Shown one piece after another: positions 17,773 to 26,466 of a stretch of DNA of 64,000 bases. Source of the DNA: Trichocoleus desertorum ATA4-8-CV12 (GTDB taxonomy: Bacteria > Cyanobacteriota > Cyanobacteriia > FACHB-46). A model generated the notes under the pieces. That model ran no database searches and was not told the origin of the DNA. It saw only the letters and a program-made list of their open reading frames with translations. Each line of letters starts with the position of its first letter. The stretch's first letter is position 1. The stretch lies in NCBI GenBank assembly GCA_019358975.1, contig JAHHIL010000010.1, positions 59,477 through 123,476 of the forward strand, read 5' to 3'. A program made the translations under genes and the position numbers.

Positions 17773-18318
17773 CTACAAAATCGTTAAGTACTCTGATGGA
17801 ATATGATCCACCAGCCAAACGCCATTTTCCGCACAGAAAAAGAGATACCCTGCTTGATGTATTGCCGCTGCATCGATCGCAAACACCACCGGACGACCGT
17901 GTCTAGCACCCACTTTTCGAGCTGTTTCCACATCCTGGGAGAGGTGAACATGATGCCGAGACATTTTGTGCAGACCTGATTGCAGAATCATCTCTACTGC
18001 GCGATCGCCCGTCCCGTGATACAAAATATCCGGCGGCAACTGCGGCTCTAGTTGCAGATCTACTTCCACACTATGACCCTGATTGGCCCGGATTAGCTCA
18101 CCTGTGGAGTCGAAAGAGAAGCGCTTCTTATCACTTGTCGCCACGACTGCTTCTAGTTCCTCACGACTGATTGGGAACTGATGCTGAGCGCAGGCTGTGA
18201 GCAATTCATCGACAGCAACCCAACCACCCGCACCGAGAGCCAAATTTAGGCGTTCTGGTTGATGACGGAGATGTTTGCTGAGGTATTTGCTGACTTTGAC
18301 TAGGCGATCGCGGTTCAT
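17773..18318 (-). CDS. kptA: RNA 2'-phosphotransferase Tpt1/KptA
   Basis: A 181-residue enzyme that transfers an internal RNA 2'-phosphate to NAD+, releasing nicotinamide and ADP-ribose 1'',2''-cyclic phosphate. The N-terminal winged-helix lobe has LSKHLRH (residues 13-19) and RANQGHS (77-83). The C-terminal ADP-ribosyltransferase-like lobe has YHGT (100-103) and RHHVHLS (121-127). These supply the catalytic Arg and His residues of the family. Length is normal, so the gene appears intact. Bacteria have no fungal-type tRNA splicing, so its natural substrate here is uncertain. It forms a pair with the GNAT gene. Confidence 0.95.
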   Translation of the reverse strand: MNRDRLVKVSKYLSKHLRHQPERLNLALGAGGWVAVDELLTACAQHQFPISREELEAVVATSDKKRFSFDSTGELIRANQGHSVEVDLQLEPQLPPDILYHGTGDRAVEMILQSGLHKMSRHHVHLSQDVETARKVGARHGRPVVFAIDAAAIHQAGYLFFCAENGVWLVDHIPSEYLTIL

Positions 18319-18433
18319 TTAGACAAATCGGTGCACGAACTCATGAATCAAATCTACTTTGGCAATCGGCTCTGAGGATCAATGCTTTTGCTAATTTCAT
18401 TGATTTTCACCTCCTTACACACATTAGAAATCT

Positions 18434-18473
18434 AGCGATCGCTCATCTCTAATGCACGGCGAGCGCGATCGCT
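18434..18473. repeat. HIP1-pair inverted repeat
   Basis: Two HIP1-containing arms, AGCGATCGC (18434-18442) and GCGATCGCT (18465-18473), form a 9-bp stem with a 22-base loop. TTTTGTTTTT follows on the plus strand. It could act as a terminator, but no plus-strand gene precedes it, so it is most simply a HIP1 pair. Confidence 0.5.
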
Positions 18474-18529
18474 TTTGTTTTTGAGTTAATCAATATTATA
18501 ATACAGTTTACACTACATTGTAATACACG

Positions 18530-19432
18530 TCAAGTCAAAAAAGCTGAGAGAGCCTGATAGAACGCAGCAATATCAGCACTATCTGGTAATCCAGCAACTT
18601 GACCGTCACCGAGTTCTACAATCATCCAGTCACCATTTAGGCGCTTGGCTACATCCATTGTGAAGAAACGACTTTGTACGGCCTGAGCCACTTCACAGAA
18701 TTGCGTCATGGGTGGACAGATTTCTGCATAATTTCCTTCATCCCAATATTTGTTCACATAAACTGGTTCAGCATCCAAGAAAAAGAGACGAAATTCTTGA
18801 GTCAGCGGCATGCCACTTTTGGAGTGGGTGGTTAGAGGCTCAAAGTCTACAAATTCTCGAAACACTAAGCCTTCATTCAACCCTGTTTCTTGGAGTTGCA
18901 GAAACCGACGTACGACTCGTTCCACAACGGTTTTATCGGATGCTTGCGGAATGTAGCAAGCCTCATGCCATTCATGTTTCCTCGATTTCACAAAGTCTTT
19001 GAGGATAAGCGGGCGATCGCCAAAATCACGCAGTAAAGACATGACTATATCCATGTCCAATTCTCCATTGAGCGTTAGCCACACAGATTTGGGTGTGCAA
19101 GGCGCAATGATGGAGTAAGACTCTGGCAAATAATGACAATGCTTGTAAGCAGTCGCGTCATTCAGCAACCGAACTCCCCGCTGTGCCAGTGCCTCAAATA
19201 GTTGCTGATACTGAGTGGGTGTTAGCATCCAGCCTCGATAGAGCCCCATTTGTTCGGTGGGCTGTACGGGCACCTTGCGAACTGCTTTCCCAGGGTTCTG
19301 TTCATTCACTAATGCTTCAAAGTCAATCAGAGCAGGCTGAAACCCAAGGCTCTTCACAGCCTCGCACTCCGTCACATAGTCACAATCAGGTTGGCGAATA
19401 TCAAACGGATCAGCACAAAAAATAAACTGCAT
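18530..19432 (-). CDS. ATP-grasp domain protein (R2K/DUF4343-like)
   Basis: A 300-residue cytoplasmic protein. The N-terminal part looks like the pre-ATP-grasp Rossmann lobe (MQFIFCADPFDIRQPD, MLTPTQYQQLFEAL). The ATP-grasp core follows, with PLILKDFVKSRKHEW (ATP-binding Lys), GLVFREFVDFEP, EFRLFFLDAEPV and the metal-binding end DWMIVELGDGQVAGLP. Relatives are small ATP-dependent carboxylate-amine ligase-like proteins, some with peptide or RNA substrates; the reaction here is not known. It starts 13 bases after the ABC-F stop and is probably in the same operon. Confidence 0.82.
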   Translation of the reverse strand: MQFIFCADPFDIRQPDCDYVTECEAVKSLGFQPALIDFEALVNEQNPGKAVRKVPVQPTEQMGLYRGWMLTPTQYQQLFEALAQRGVRLLNDATAYKHCHYLPESYSIIAPCTPKSVWLTLNGELDMDIVMSLLRDFGDRPLILKDFVKSRKHEWHEACYIPQASDKTVVERVVRRFLQLQETGLNEGLVFREFVDFEPLTTHSKSGMPLTQEFRLFFLDAEPVYVNKYWDEGNYAEICPPMTQFCEVAQAVQSRFFTMDVAKRLNGDWMIVELGDGQVAGLPDSADIAAFYQALSAFLT

Positions 19433-19445
19433 AGGAGATCTCTAA

Positions 19446-21050
19446 TTACGCAAGCAATTCTCGATAAAAGTTCGTTGGGTCGCCAGGAAGGTAGGTTGTC
19501 GGCTGCAAAGCTTGATTGTTTAATCGCAAGGCTTTGGTGATGCCGATCTGGCTGAGAAAATCGAGGTCATGGGAGATCACCCACAGAGCACCCTGATATT
19601 GATTCAGCGCTGTAATCATTGGCTCCACAGTAACAGTATCTAGATTATTGGTGGGTTCATCCAAAATCAATAAATCTACTGCTGAGATACTAATCATCGC
19701 GATCGCCAGTCGAGCCAGTTCGCCACCACTCAACCCAGCAGCAGATTGATACACCGTTTCATTGAAAAAGAGAAAATGTCCCAGTTGTTGGCGGAGCAAT
19801 TGGTAGCTCAGTTGGGGATTGGCTGCTTGCATATTCTCTAAGACGGTTTTCTGGCGATCGACTACGCCATAAGTTTGATCCAGATAAACTACTCGTAGGT
19901 CTGGCGCTAGCCGCACTTCTCCTGCCTCTAGAACTGCCTCTGTTCCTGCCAATCCCAGAATCGCTTTCACTAAACTTGATTTACCAGAACCATTGGCTCC
20001 CAAGATAGTAACTCGATCGCCTGTTTTTACGTGTAGTTGAATGTTTTTGATCAAAGTGCGATCGCCCACTCTTAGATCAGCACCTTGGATATCAATCAAA
20101 TTTCTGACTTTGCGTGGCCTCTCCTCCAAACGAATCAGCGTGGCTTTGGTGGTTTTGATTTTGGTTTCTACCAGCTTCTGCTGAGCTTGGGCTAGTGCTG
20201 CATCATGTTTTTGGCCCGCCGTTCCTGCGGTTGCCGAGGCTCGGTTGGCAAAATAACGTTTCGCCGCTTTGCTCATACTGTTGTCGAAAGCTTGTAATCT
20301 GCCCTCTCGTTGCGATCGCGCTGCTCGTTGCTGTTCTTTGAGCGCTGCTTCTCTGGCCCGTTTTAGTTCTTTTTTAGCTACCTCATGGGAGCGATCGGCA
20401 TTCTCTTGGGCGATCGCTTTTTGCGCTTTGTAGAACGAGAAGTTACCCCCGTAAACCTGAATGCCTGTCGATGTTAGCTCCCAAGTGATGTTCGCGACCT
20501 GATCTAAGAAGAAAGGTTTATGCGAGACAATCACAAAAGCGCCAGAAAACTCGTGGAGAAACCGTTTGAGAATCTCCAGCGCTTCTAGATCCATGTGATT
20601 AGTTGGCTCATCCAGTAACAAGATGCGTGGCTCTTGCACCAAACCAACCGCTAGAAATAGCTTGGTCAGCTCACCCCCGCTCAAATTGGCAACTGGGAGG
20701 GAGAGATCTACTACCGTTGCTAATTTGGTCTCTAAGATGTCAGCGATCGCCCACCAGTCATCAGCGATCGAGCTGAGCCATTCCAACACAGTCTGCTGTT
20801 TTTGCTCTATGGGTAATGTGCTAATTTGTGGCAAATAGTAGATGCTGTCTTTTTGACTAACAAAGCCAGAAGTAGGCTGTAGCTGGCCTACCAACAACTG
20901 TAACAAAGTCGATTTACCAACACCATTCGGGCCAACAAGCGCAATCCGATCGCCCACTTGAATGCTAACGTCAATCCCCTGAAATAAAGTTCTATCTGCC
21001 GTTAAGTTGTAACTAAGATTTTCTGCCCGCAAGAGAACTCTCGATTCCAT
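19446..21050 (-). CDS. ABC-F family ATPase
   Basis: A 534-residue soluble protein with two ABC ATPase domains and no membrane part, of the class that binds the ribosomal E site and modulates translation or antibiotic resistance. The first domain has Walker A GPNGVGKST, signature LSGGE and Walker B RILLLDEPTNHMD. A long charged linker (about residues 205-300, many Lys, Arg and Gln) joins the second domain, with GANGSGKSS, LSGGE and DLLILDEPTNNLD. The linker length fits resistance- and EttA-like members alike. ATG 21050 is preceded by GAGG. The ATP-grasp gene follows at once. Confidence 0.92.
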   Translation of the reverse strand: MESRVLLRAENLSYNLTADRTLFQGIDVSIQVGDRIALVGPNGVGKSTLLQLLVGQLQPTSGFVSQKDSIYYLPQISTLPIEQKQQTVLEWLSSIADDWWAIADILETKLATVVDLSLPVANLSGGELTKLFLAVGLVQEPRILLLDEPTNHMDLEALEILKRFLHEFSGAFVIVSHKPFFLDQVANITWELTSTGIQVYGGNFSFYKAQKAIAQENADRSHEVAKKELKRAREAALKEQQRAARSQREGRLQAFDNSMSKAAKRYFANRASATAGTAGQKHDAALAQAQQKLVETKIKTTKATLIRLEERPRKVRNLIDIQGADLRVGDRTLIKNIQLHVKTGDRVTILGANGSGKSSLVKAILGLAGTEAVLEAGEVRLAPDLRVVYLDQTYGVVDRQKTVLENMQAANPQLSYQLLRQQLGHFLFFNETVYQSAAGLSGGELARLAIAMISISAVDLLILDEPTNNLDTVTVEPMITALNQYQGALWVISHDLDFLSQIGITKALRLNNQALQPTTYLPGDPTNFYRELLA

Positions 21051-21292
21051 ACCAAAACCTCAACTTGGATAAAGCGATCGCCAATATTCCAAGTGAGATT
21101 CTTCATGGCTCTGTTCTCCAATCTATCTACGCAACAACTAACTGTAGTCGGTCAATCTCGAACTACAATTGCCTTCCAACCGATTCCGGATGCCCAGTCT
21201 TCCAGCGCTCCCATACTACAAAATTCTAATAAAAATGCCACTATTTTGGGGTGTTTAAAGCCGTTGTGGCTGCTACAACTTGGAGAAACTGC

Positions 21293-21550
21293 TCATGATG
21301 ATGTCTCCAATTTATAAAGTGCTCCGACAACGATCTTCCAACCATCGCTTTCCTGCCGCATTGTGTAAGCTAACCCGAAGCGCTCTAGCTCTGTTCGATC
21401 TTGCTTAAAGCGAATCACAATGCCACTCACGATAGCAAGGCGATCGCTCAACTGCTGAATACTGAGAGATTCAGTTTCACTGTAGGCATACCCCCGAAAT
21501 TTGGTTTATGAATAAGGGATAGACAGGACGAAGCATACAGACTAAATCAA
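21293..21550 (-). pseudogene. Remnant of an NTF2/SnoaL-like protein
   Basis: The minus strand encodes the end of a cone-fold protein: SIQQLSDRLAIVSGIVIRFK, then LERFGLAYTMRQESDGWKI and a stop at 21293. Upstream of about 21494 the reading frame is broken by one base in a run of five G. The preceding part (PTELVIDLVCMLRPVYPLF) lies in another frame and overlaps the end of the alpha/beta hydrolase gene. The N-terminal part is missing. It is either a truncated, decayed gene or, for the one-base break, a sequencing artefact. Confidence 0.6.
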
Positions 21551-21553
21551 TCA

Positions 21554-22312
21554 CTAGCTCTGTAGGAAATTGATGATTGCCGCTGCTGTAACCTCCGGAT
21601 GACTGAAGCAGAAGGCATGACCTGCGTCTGCAAGCACTTCTAACTTGGCAGCAGGGATATTCTGAGCCAAAAACTCACTGTTTTGTGGTGGAATAATGCG
21701 ATCGCCATCTCCTGTAATTACCAACGTTGGAGCCGTAATTTTATCTAACAAGTCACAGGTATCATGGGTGCTCATCGCTTGATACTGGCGGATCAGCGCT
21801 TCTCCTTGGCTGTGGTAGGGTGCAGTGGTTTGAAAAAATTCAATTAAACGGCTTTGATTCGTTTGCAAAAACTCTAACGGAAAAAGCTGCTCTAAAATGC
21901 TGCCATTCCCAAGTCCCGCAGGAGGATTAAACTGGCTACAAGTGCCGCCTGCCATCGTGCAGCCTAAAACCAATTTGTTGAGTTGGTCAGCATGATTGAG
22001 GGCAAATTGTTGAGCTACCATACCACCCATACTGATGCCGAACACATGCGCTTTCGTCTCACCCAACACTTTTAATAAACCTGCGGCATCTCCTGCCATT
22101 TGAGCTGTGGTATAGGTTCCAGTCGCTGGGCTCGTTTCTCCCGCATCTCGGTTGTCAAACAAAATGACTTTGTAATGCTGGGCCAGTAGTTTTGGGAGTT
22201 TAGTGCCCCAATCTAACAAACTAAAGCTGAGACCCATCATCATTAAGAGTGGATCTCCTTCACCATAAATTTTGTAGTTGATATCAAGACCGTTGACATG
22301 AACTTTGGGCAT
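21554..22312 (-). CDS. Alpha/beta hydrolase
   Basis: A 252-residue enzyme of the alpha/beta hydrolase fold. The nucleophile elbow is GISMGGMVAQQF. The catalytic Asp follows the strand TLVITGDGDRIIPP, and the catalytic His is in LADAGHAFCFSHPE. The oxyanion region is GEGDPLLMMMGLSFS near the N-terminus. The pattern is closest to the 3-oxoadipate enol-lactonase/haloperoxidase-like branch, which covers esterases and lactonases, so a substrate cannot be named. The protein is cytoplasmic. Its end overlaps the decayed NTF2-like remnant. Confidence 0.92.
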   Translation of the reverse strand: MPKVHVNGLDINYKIYGEGDPLLMMMGLSFSLLDWGTKLPKLLAQHYKVILFDNRDAGETSPATGTYTTAQMAGDAAGLLKVLGETKAHVFGISMGGMVAQQFALNHADQLNKLVLGCTMAGGTCSQFNPPAGLGNGSILEQLFPLEFLQTNQSRLIEFFQTTAPYHSQGEALIRQYQAMSTHDTCDLLDKITAPTLVITGDGDRIIPPQNSEFLAQNIPAAKLEVLADAGHAFCFSHPEVTAAAIINFLQS

Positions 22313-22427
22313 ATCACCTCATCGAAAAGAATCAAAAAAGGAATATGGACATCATCGCAGCACCCCGATTCTCTCCGCCATTAAAGTAGCGATCGCCTCT
22401 ATCATAAATCGCGATCCTTAATGATTT

Positions 22428-22691
22428 CGTATTCCTCACCTAACTCTGAACGGATCAGATTTAATAGCTGACTCACCAACAAGCGTCGAGGAAATCACCA
22501 AAGGGCATAAATATTTTGTGGCGGGTGGTGGCGATGGTGGCACCATATTGGAGTTGGAAGCTTCCTACTATTACCCTTTGAATGATAATGTGGCGATCGT
22601 TCCAGCCTTCTATGCTATCTTTAACCCTAACAATTTTGACAGTAATCCCAATATTTATGTGGGCAATTTTCGGGCACAATTTAGTTTTTAA
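22428..22691 (+). pseudogene. C-terminal remnant of a cyanobacterial outer-membrane porin
   Basis: A plus-strand frame without a start codon encodes the last 80 or so residues of a porin of the OprB/iron-uptake-porin type. It reads KGHKYFVAGGGDGGT, then strands LELEASYYYPLNDNVAIVPA and NPNIYVGNFRAQFSF, and stops at 22689-22691. The terminal Phe after alternating hydrophobic residues is the usual outer-membrane signature. A stop codon closes the frame upstream of 22427, and the SLH domain and most barrel strands are absent. It is a deletion remnant between two intact genes. Confidence 0.65.
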
Positions 22692-22803
22692 TTTTCCCTG
22701 TAAAGAAGAGTATTGCTAACAGGTTGAGCGATACATCACCAAACGAGTTGGGAACTCTGAGCCTAGACTACATCGGCATGAGTCGTAAATTCTGGTCATA
22801 AAA

Positions 22804-25023
22804 ATGCTTCGTTCCAGCAAAACTAAAGCGCTACCATTGCAGCTTGTGCTGATTGTTCCATTTGTTTTGCAAATTTTTGGGGCGGTGGGGCTCGTTGGCT
22901 ATCTCTCCTTTAGGAATGGGCAGAAAGCGGTCAATGAGTTGGCGGAGCAGTTGATGGAACGCACAAGCAACACGGTTGATCAGCACTTAGATTCTTATCT
23001 GTCGGTTCCACATAAGGTGGCCCAGATTAATGCTGATGCGATTCGTATGGGATTGCTGGATGTCCGCGATCGCGAAATGCTTGGCAAGTATTTCTGGCAC
23101 CAAATGCAAGCCTATGATGTCAGCTACATCGGCGTTGGGCTGACCACAGGTGAGGGGGTGGGAGCCGCTCGTTATGATGGCAAAACGGTCACGATGGATG
23201 ATTGGAGTGCTAAACCTCCCAATAACTGGACTAGCTATGCATTAGATAGTCAGGGCGATCGCACTCATGTGCTAGAAACTTTGGATTGGAGCAACTTTCA
23301 ACAACCGTGGTACACAGGCCCAGTCAAAGCAGGTAAACCAATCTGGTCTCCGATCTATGTGATTAACTATCCCAATGAGGTTTATATTGCCACCTCAGCG
23401 GGTCGTCCCATCTACAATGCGAATAATCAATTGCTGGGCATGGTCAGCATTGATGTTTCTCTCCTAAAGCTCAGTAATTTCTTGCGGAGTTTAGAAGTCA
23501 GTCGAACGGGCCAAGTTTTCATTTTGGAGCAAGACGGAACCTTAATTGCTAACTCTGGGGAAGCACAACCTTTCACGTTGGTTAAAGGAGAGATTCAGCG
23601 GCTAAAAGCGATCGATAGCTCCGATCCGGTCGTACAACAAGTGGCCCAACAAATCCAAAAACGCTTTAACAACTCCTCCAAAATCAAGGCCACTCAGGAA
23701 TTACAGCTTGATCTACAGGGAGAGTCGCATCATGTCCACATTACTCCCTGGCGCGATGAATATGGCTTGGATTGGCTAGTTGTGATGAGCGTGCCAGATA
23801 GCGCCTTCATGGGCCAAATTAATGCTAATACTCGCAGCACCATTTGGCTTTGTTTAGGAGCTTTGGGCGTTGCTTCTGTATTGGGCCTTTTTACTTCCCG
23901 CTGGATCATTCGCCCGATTCTGCGGCTAAATCGAGCCAGTGAAGCAATGGCATCTGGGGACTTAGATCAGCGGGTAGAAGATAGCGGCATTGGAGAATTC
24001 AACATCCTTGCTACTTCCTTTAACCACATGGCAGGGCAGCTACGCGAGTCATTTGCAGCTCTGGAACAAAGCAATGAAGAACTGGAAGACCGAGTAGAAC
24101 GACGTACAATTGAACTCAAAAATGTCTTAGGGGAGTTGCAACGCACTCAAGCTCAAGTCCTTCAGAGCGAGAAAATGTCTAGCTTGGGCCAGCTGGTTGC
24201 TGGGGTCGCCCATGAGATTAATAATCCAGTTAATTTTATTCATGGCAATCTCACTTATGTACAGGAATACACTCAAAGTTTGCTAGCGCTAATGCAGCTG
24301 TATCAACAGCACTATTCCAAGCCTATTTCTGAGATTCAGACTATGGCTGAAGAGATCGATCTGGAGTTTTTACAAACAGACTTACCCAAGATGTTGTCTT
24401 CCATGAGAGTAGGCACCGATCGCATTCGTCAGATTGTGTTGTCCCTGCGAAACTTCTCCCGTATGGATGAATCAGAGATCAAGCCTGTGAATATCCATGA
24501 AGGTCTTGATAGTACGCTGATGATTTTGCAGCATCGCCTCAAAGCTCACCCAGACAGAGCAGAAATTGAGGTGGTTAAAGAGTACAGCGATCTCCCCCTA
24601 GTAGAATGCTATGCGGGCCAACTGAATCAAGTGTTCATGAACATTCTCACTAATGCGATCGACGCAATGGAAGAGAATAATGCCAACAGAATGTCTCAAG
24701 GGATGCAGGTCAAACCTAGCCAGATTACAATTCGCACCGCTGTTATTGATGATCAATGGGTGCAAATTGCGATCGCAGACAATGGCCCTGGTGTTCCGCT
24801 AGCGATTCAGCAACGCATTTTCGATCCCTTCTTTACCACAAAAGCAATTGGTAAAGGAACAGGCATGGGCATGTCAATCAGCTACCAAATTATTACTGAA
24901 AAACATAACGGTCAATTAGGTTGTTTCTCAATCCTAGGAGAGAAAACTGAGTTTACCATTCAGATCCCAATTTGGCAGCAAAGCCAGTCGGTAGCACTAG
25001 TGGGAGCGGAGAAAGAGGGATGA
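22804..25023 (+). CDS. Sensor histidine kinase with Cache and HAMP domains
   Basis: A 739-residue membrane kinase. The first membrane helix is at about residues 15-38 (LVLIVPFVLQIFGAVGLVGY). A periplasmic double-Cache sensor domain covers about 40-335, with YVINYPNEVYIATSAGRP and GMVSIDVSLLKL. A second helix starts near residue 346, then come HAMP, a coiled coil, and HisKA with phospho-His470 in [11 protein letters not shown]. The HATPase motifs are NILTNAIDAMEEN, DNGPGVP and GKGTGMGMSI. The kinase core closely resembles the H-NOX-partner kinase at 30622-31956. No response regulator is adjacent. The stop codon lies in the first unit of a tandem repeat. Confidence 0.95.
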   Translation: MLRSSKTKALPLQLVLIVPFVLQIFGAVGLVGYLSFRNGQKAVNELAEQLMERTSNTVDQHLDSYLSVPHKVAQINADAIRMGLLDVRDREMLGKYFWHQMQAYDVSYIGVGLTTGEGVGAARYDGKTVTMDDWSAKPPNNWTSYALDSQGDRTHVLETLDWSNFQQPWYTGPVKAGKPIWSPIYVINYPNEVYIATSAGRPIYNANNQLLGMVSIDVSLLKLSNFLRSLEVSRTGQVFILEQDGTLIANSGEAQPFTLVKGEIQRLKAIDSSDPVVQQVAQQIQKRFNNSSKIKATQELQLDLQGESHHVHITPWRDEYGLDWLVVMSVPDSAFMGQINANTRSTIWLCLGALGVASVLGLFTSRWIIRPILRLNRASEAMASGDLDQRVEDSGIGEFNILATSFNHMAGQLRESFAALEQSNEELEDRVERRTIELKNVLGELQRTQAQVLQSEKMSSLGQLVAGVAHEINNPVNFIHGNLTYVQEYTQSLLALMQLYQQHYSKPISEIQTMAEEIDLEFLQTDLPKMLSSMRVGTDRIRQIVLSLRNFSRMDESEIKPVNIHEGLDSTLMILQHRLKAHPDRAEIEVVKEYSDLPLVECYAGQLNQVFMNILTNAIDAMEENNANRMSQGMQVKPSQITIRTAVIDDQWVQIAIADNGPGVPLAIQQRIFDPFFTTKAIGKGTGMGMSISYQIITEKHNGQLGCFSILGEKTEFTIQIPIWQQSQSVALVGAEKEG

Positions 25024-25072
25024 GGGATGAGGGATGAGGGATGAGGGATGAGGGGTGAGGGATGAGGGGTGA
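25017..25072 (+). repeat. Heptanucleotide tandem repeat (GGGATGA)8, STRR type
   Basis: Eight 7-base units run from 25017 to 25072: six GGGATGA and two GGGGTGA (units 6 and 8). Heptamer repeats of this kind (short tandemly repeated repetitive sequences) are typical of filamentous cyanobacteria. The TGA in the first unit is the stop codon of the kinase gene. Confidence 0.95.
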
Positions 25073-25145
25073 ATAGGGTAAACAATAGCCAATAGCCAGA
25101 CTCCTAACCCAGACTCGAAACACTACACTCAGCTTCGTTTGGAGG

Positions 25146-25206
25146 AGGTCTGGAGGACGCAACCGTCCTTCAGCGGGGGTTTGGGGGCGAGTGCCCCCAA
25201 GGGTTC
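25146..25206. repeat. GC-rich double-hairpin intergenic repeat
   Basis: Two perfect hairpins: AGGACG/CGTCCT (25154-25169) and TTGGGGGC/GCCCCCAA (25181-25200). The same style of G5-7/C5-7 hairpin recurs at 47484-47500 and 54743-54760. The remaining bases of 25073-25357 hold a HIP1 site and probably the promoter of the next gene. Confidence 0.6.
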
Positions 25207-25357
25207 GGATTTAGGCAAGCGATCGCTCATGCAGATGACCTGACTGGGCGATTCCGATGGATTGGAAAAAACATAAGCTGATTGACTAGGGGCGAGGAGG
25301 TTACTAACCTGTAGCTCACTCTGGACTCAATAAACATCAGCAATCCCCAGTACTGCC

Positions 25358-25981
25358 GTGGTTGAAGCGTTTAATACTGTTTTCACTCAACTCCTATTTT
25401 TTGTCGGCTCTACTGTATCCTTTTCTTTGGTTGGATTACTCCTTTTTATGGGGCCTGCTTTGGGGGCGATCGCCGTTCGCCGCTCTCTGTCACTGCGTTG
25501 GCATTTGCTTCTGTTGGGCATTTGCATCTTCTATGGGGCTGTACCACTCCTCATGGGCTGGGGAGGATTGGCTCTGGCTGAATGCTTTAGCTGTGATGTG
25601 GACATCACGATTTACAAGTGCGCGGAAAATCCCCAACTAAGTGATTTGATCACGGCTATGACTTTTGCCCCCTGGGGTCTAATGATTACAATTCCATCCA
25701 GTGCATTGGGTGTCATAGGACTTGTGATCTCTTTAGTGCTCAAAGTGGTCAGCTCAAGTCAAGGAAGGCAAGCATCCCCAAGCCCAACTGCTGTCTTTTA
25801 TCGTAGCCATCGTCATAAGGTGATTGCGGGAGTCTGTACAGCGATCGCTCAACTTTGGCACCTACCACTTCTAGGGGTCAGAATTGCTACAGTCGCTTTA
25901 GCAGTCATCATGCCGATATTGGCCCTACCGTTGTACTTCTGGTTGTGGTTGGCATTTCCGCTGGAACCCCAACTTTCATAG
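25358..25981 (+). CDS. Membrane protein with C-terminal PspC domain
   Basis: A 207-residue protein starting at GTG 25358; no suitable ATG is present. Three or four membrane helices fill the first 130 residues, with a Cys-containing loop (ECFSCDVDITIYKC) that may be extracytoplasmic and disulphide-bonded. After a short linker comes a PspC domain (about 147-203): FYRSHRHKVIAGVCTAIAQL, then VRIATVALAVIMP and LYFWLWLAFP. PspC domains insert in the membrane and sense envelope stress. No other psp gene is adjacent. Confidence 0.8.
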   Translation: MVEAFNTVFTQLLFFVGSTVSFSLVGLLLFMGPALGAIAVRRSLSLRWHLLLLGICIFYGAVPLLMGWGGLALAECFSCDVDITIYKCAENPQLSDLITAMTFAPWGLMITIPSSALGVIGLVISLVLKVVSSSQGRQASPSPTAVFYRSHRHKVIAGVCTAIAQLWHLPLLGVRIATVALAVIMPILALPLYFWLWLAFPLEPQLS

Positions 25982-26000
25982 TTGGTCAGGAGTCGGAAGG

Positions 26001-26405
26001 CTATGGCGATCGTCTCCAACGCCATAACGCTACAGCACCTAAGATGCCCAAAGCTGTCCCTATGACTAAACTCAGGGGGCCTAAAAGTATCAATGATAAA
26101 TCTGCTTGCGATCGCTGCGGATAACCGCCAATTCCCAAGAGCGCCAGTACTGCTACAACTGCACCTACCATCGACCCCAGCACAATCCAGCGAAACACAG
26201 AGGGAGAGCGAGTGCGGGTCACTACAGCAACTCCAATGATTCCCACAACTAAGCCTAGCACTGCCCCGAAAATGGCTCCAAAGGCGATTGCATTCTGAAG
26301 CTGTCCGTAGTTGAGTACGAGTTGGGCTACGGCGACCCAAATAAGCGTATCAAGGAGGCTCCAAGATAGGAGGGCGATTGCAATCATTTGGTACTGCTCT
26401 GTCAT
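26001..26405 (-). CDS. Hypothetical four-helix membrane protein
   Basis: A 134-residue, strongly hydrophobic protein. Four predicted membrane helices are centred on ALLSWSLLDTLIWVAVAQLV, IFGAVLGLVVGIIGVAVV, WIVLGSMVGAVVAVLALLGI and ILLGPLSLVIGTALGILGAV. It ends in WRWRRSP, an arginine-rich cytoplasmic tail. The start ATG 26405 is preceded by AAGGAGGAAC, a strong ribosome-binding site. It converges with the PspC-domain gene with 19 bases between the stops. No family is recognised. Confidence 0.7.
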   Translation of the reverse strand: MTEQYQMIAIALLSWSLLDTLIWVAVAQLVLNYGQLQNAIAFGAIFGAVLGLVVGIIGVAVVTRTRSPSVFRWIVLGSMVGAVVAVLALLGIGGYPQRSQADLSLILLGPLSLVIGTALGILGAVALWRWRRSP

Positions 26406-26466
26406 GTTCCTCCTTAATACTTGCTCATAGAATGGTTCTATCTATCGTCAAAAGTGCGATCGCAAC

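Noticed and set aside
18434..18473. HIP1-pair hairpin as a transcription terminator
   Set aside because: No plus-strand gene precedes it, and on the minus strand it is not followed by a T tract. HIP1 octamers are themselves palindromic, so such pairs arise by chance.
22473..22679. Minus-strand 68-codon frame
   Set aside because: It lies opposite the porin remnant, whose plus-strand translation is clearly the meaningful one.
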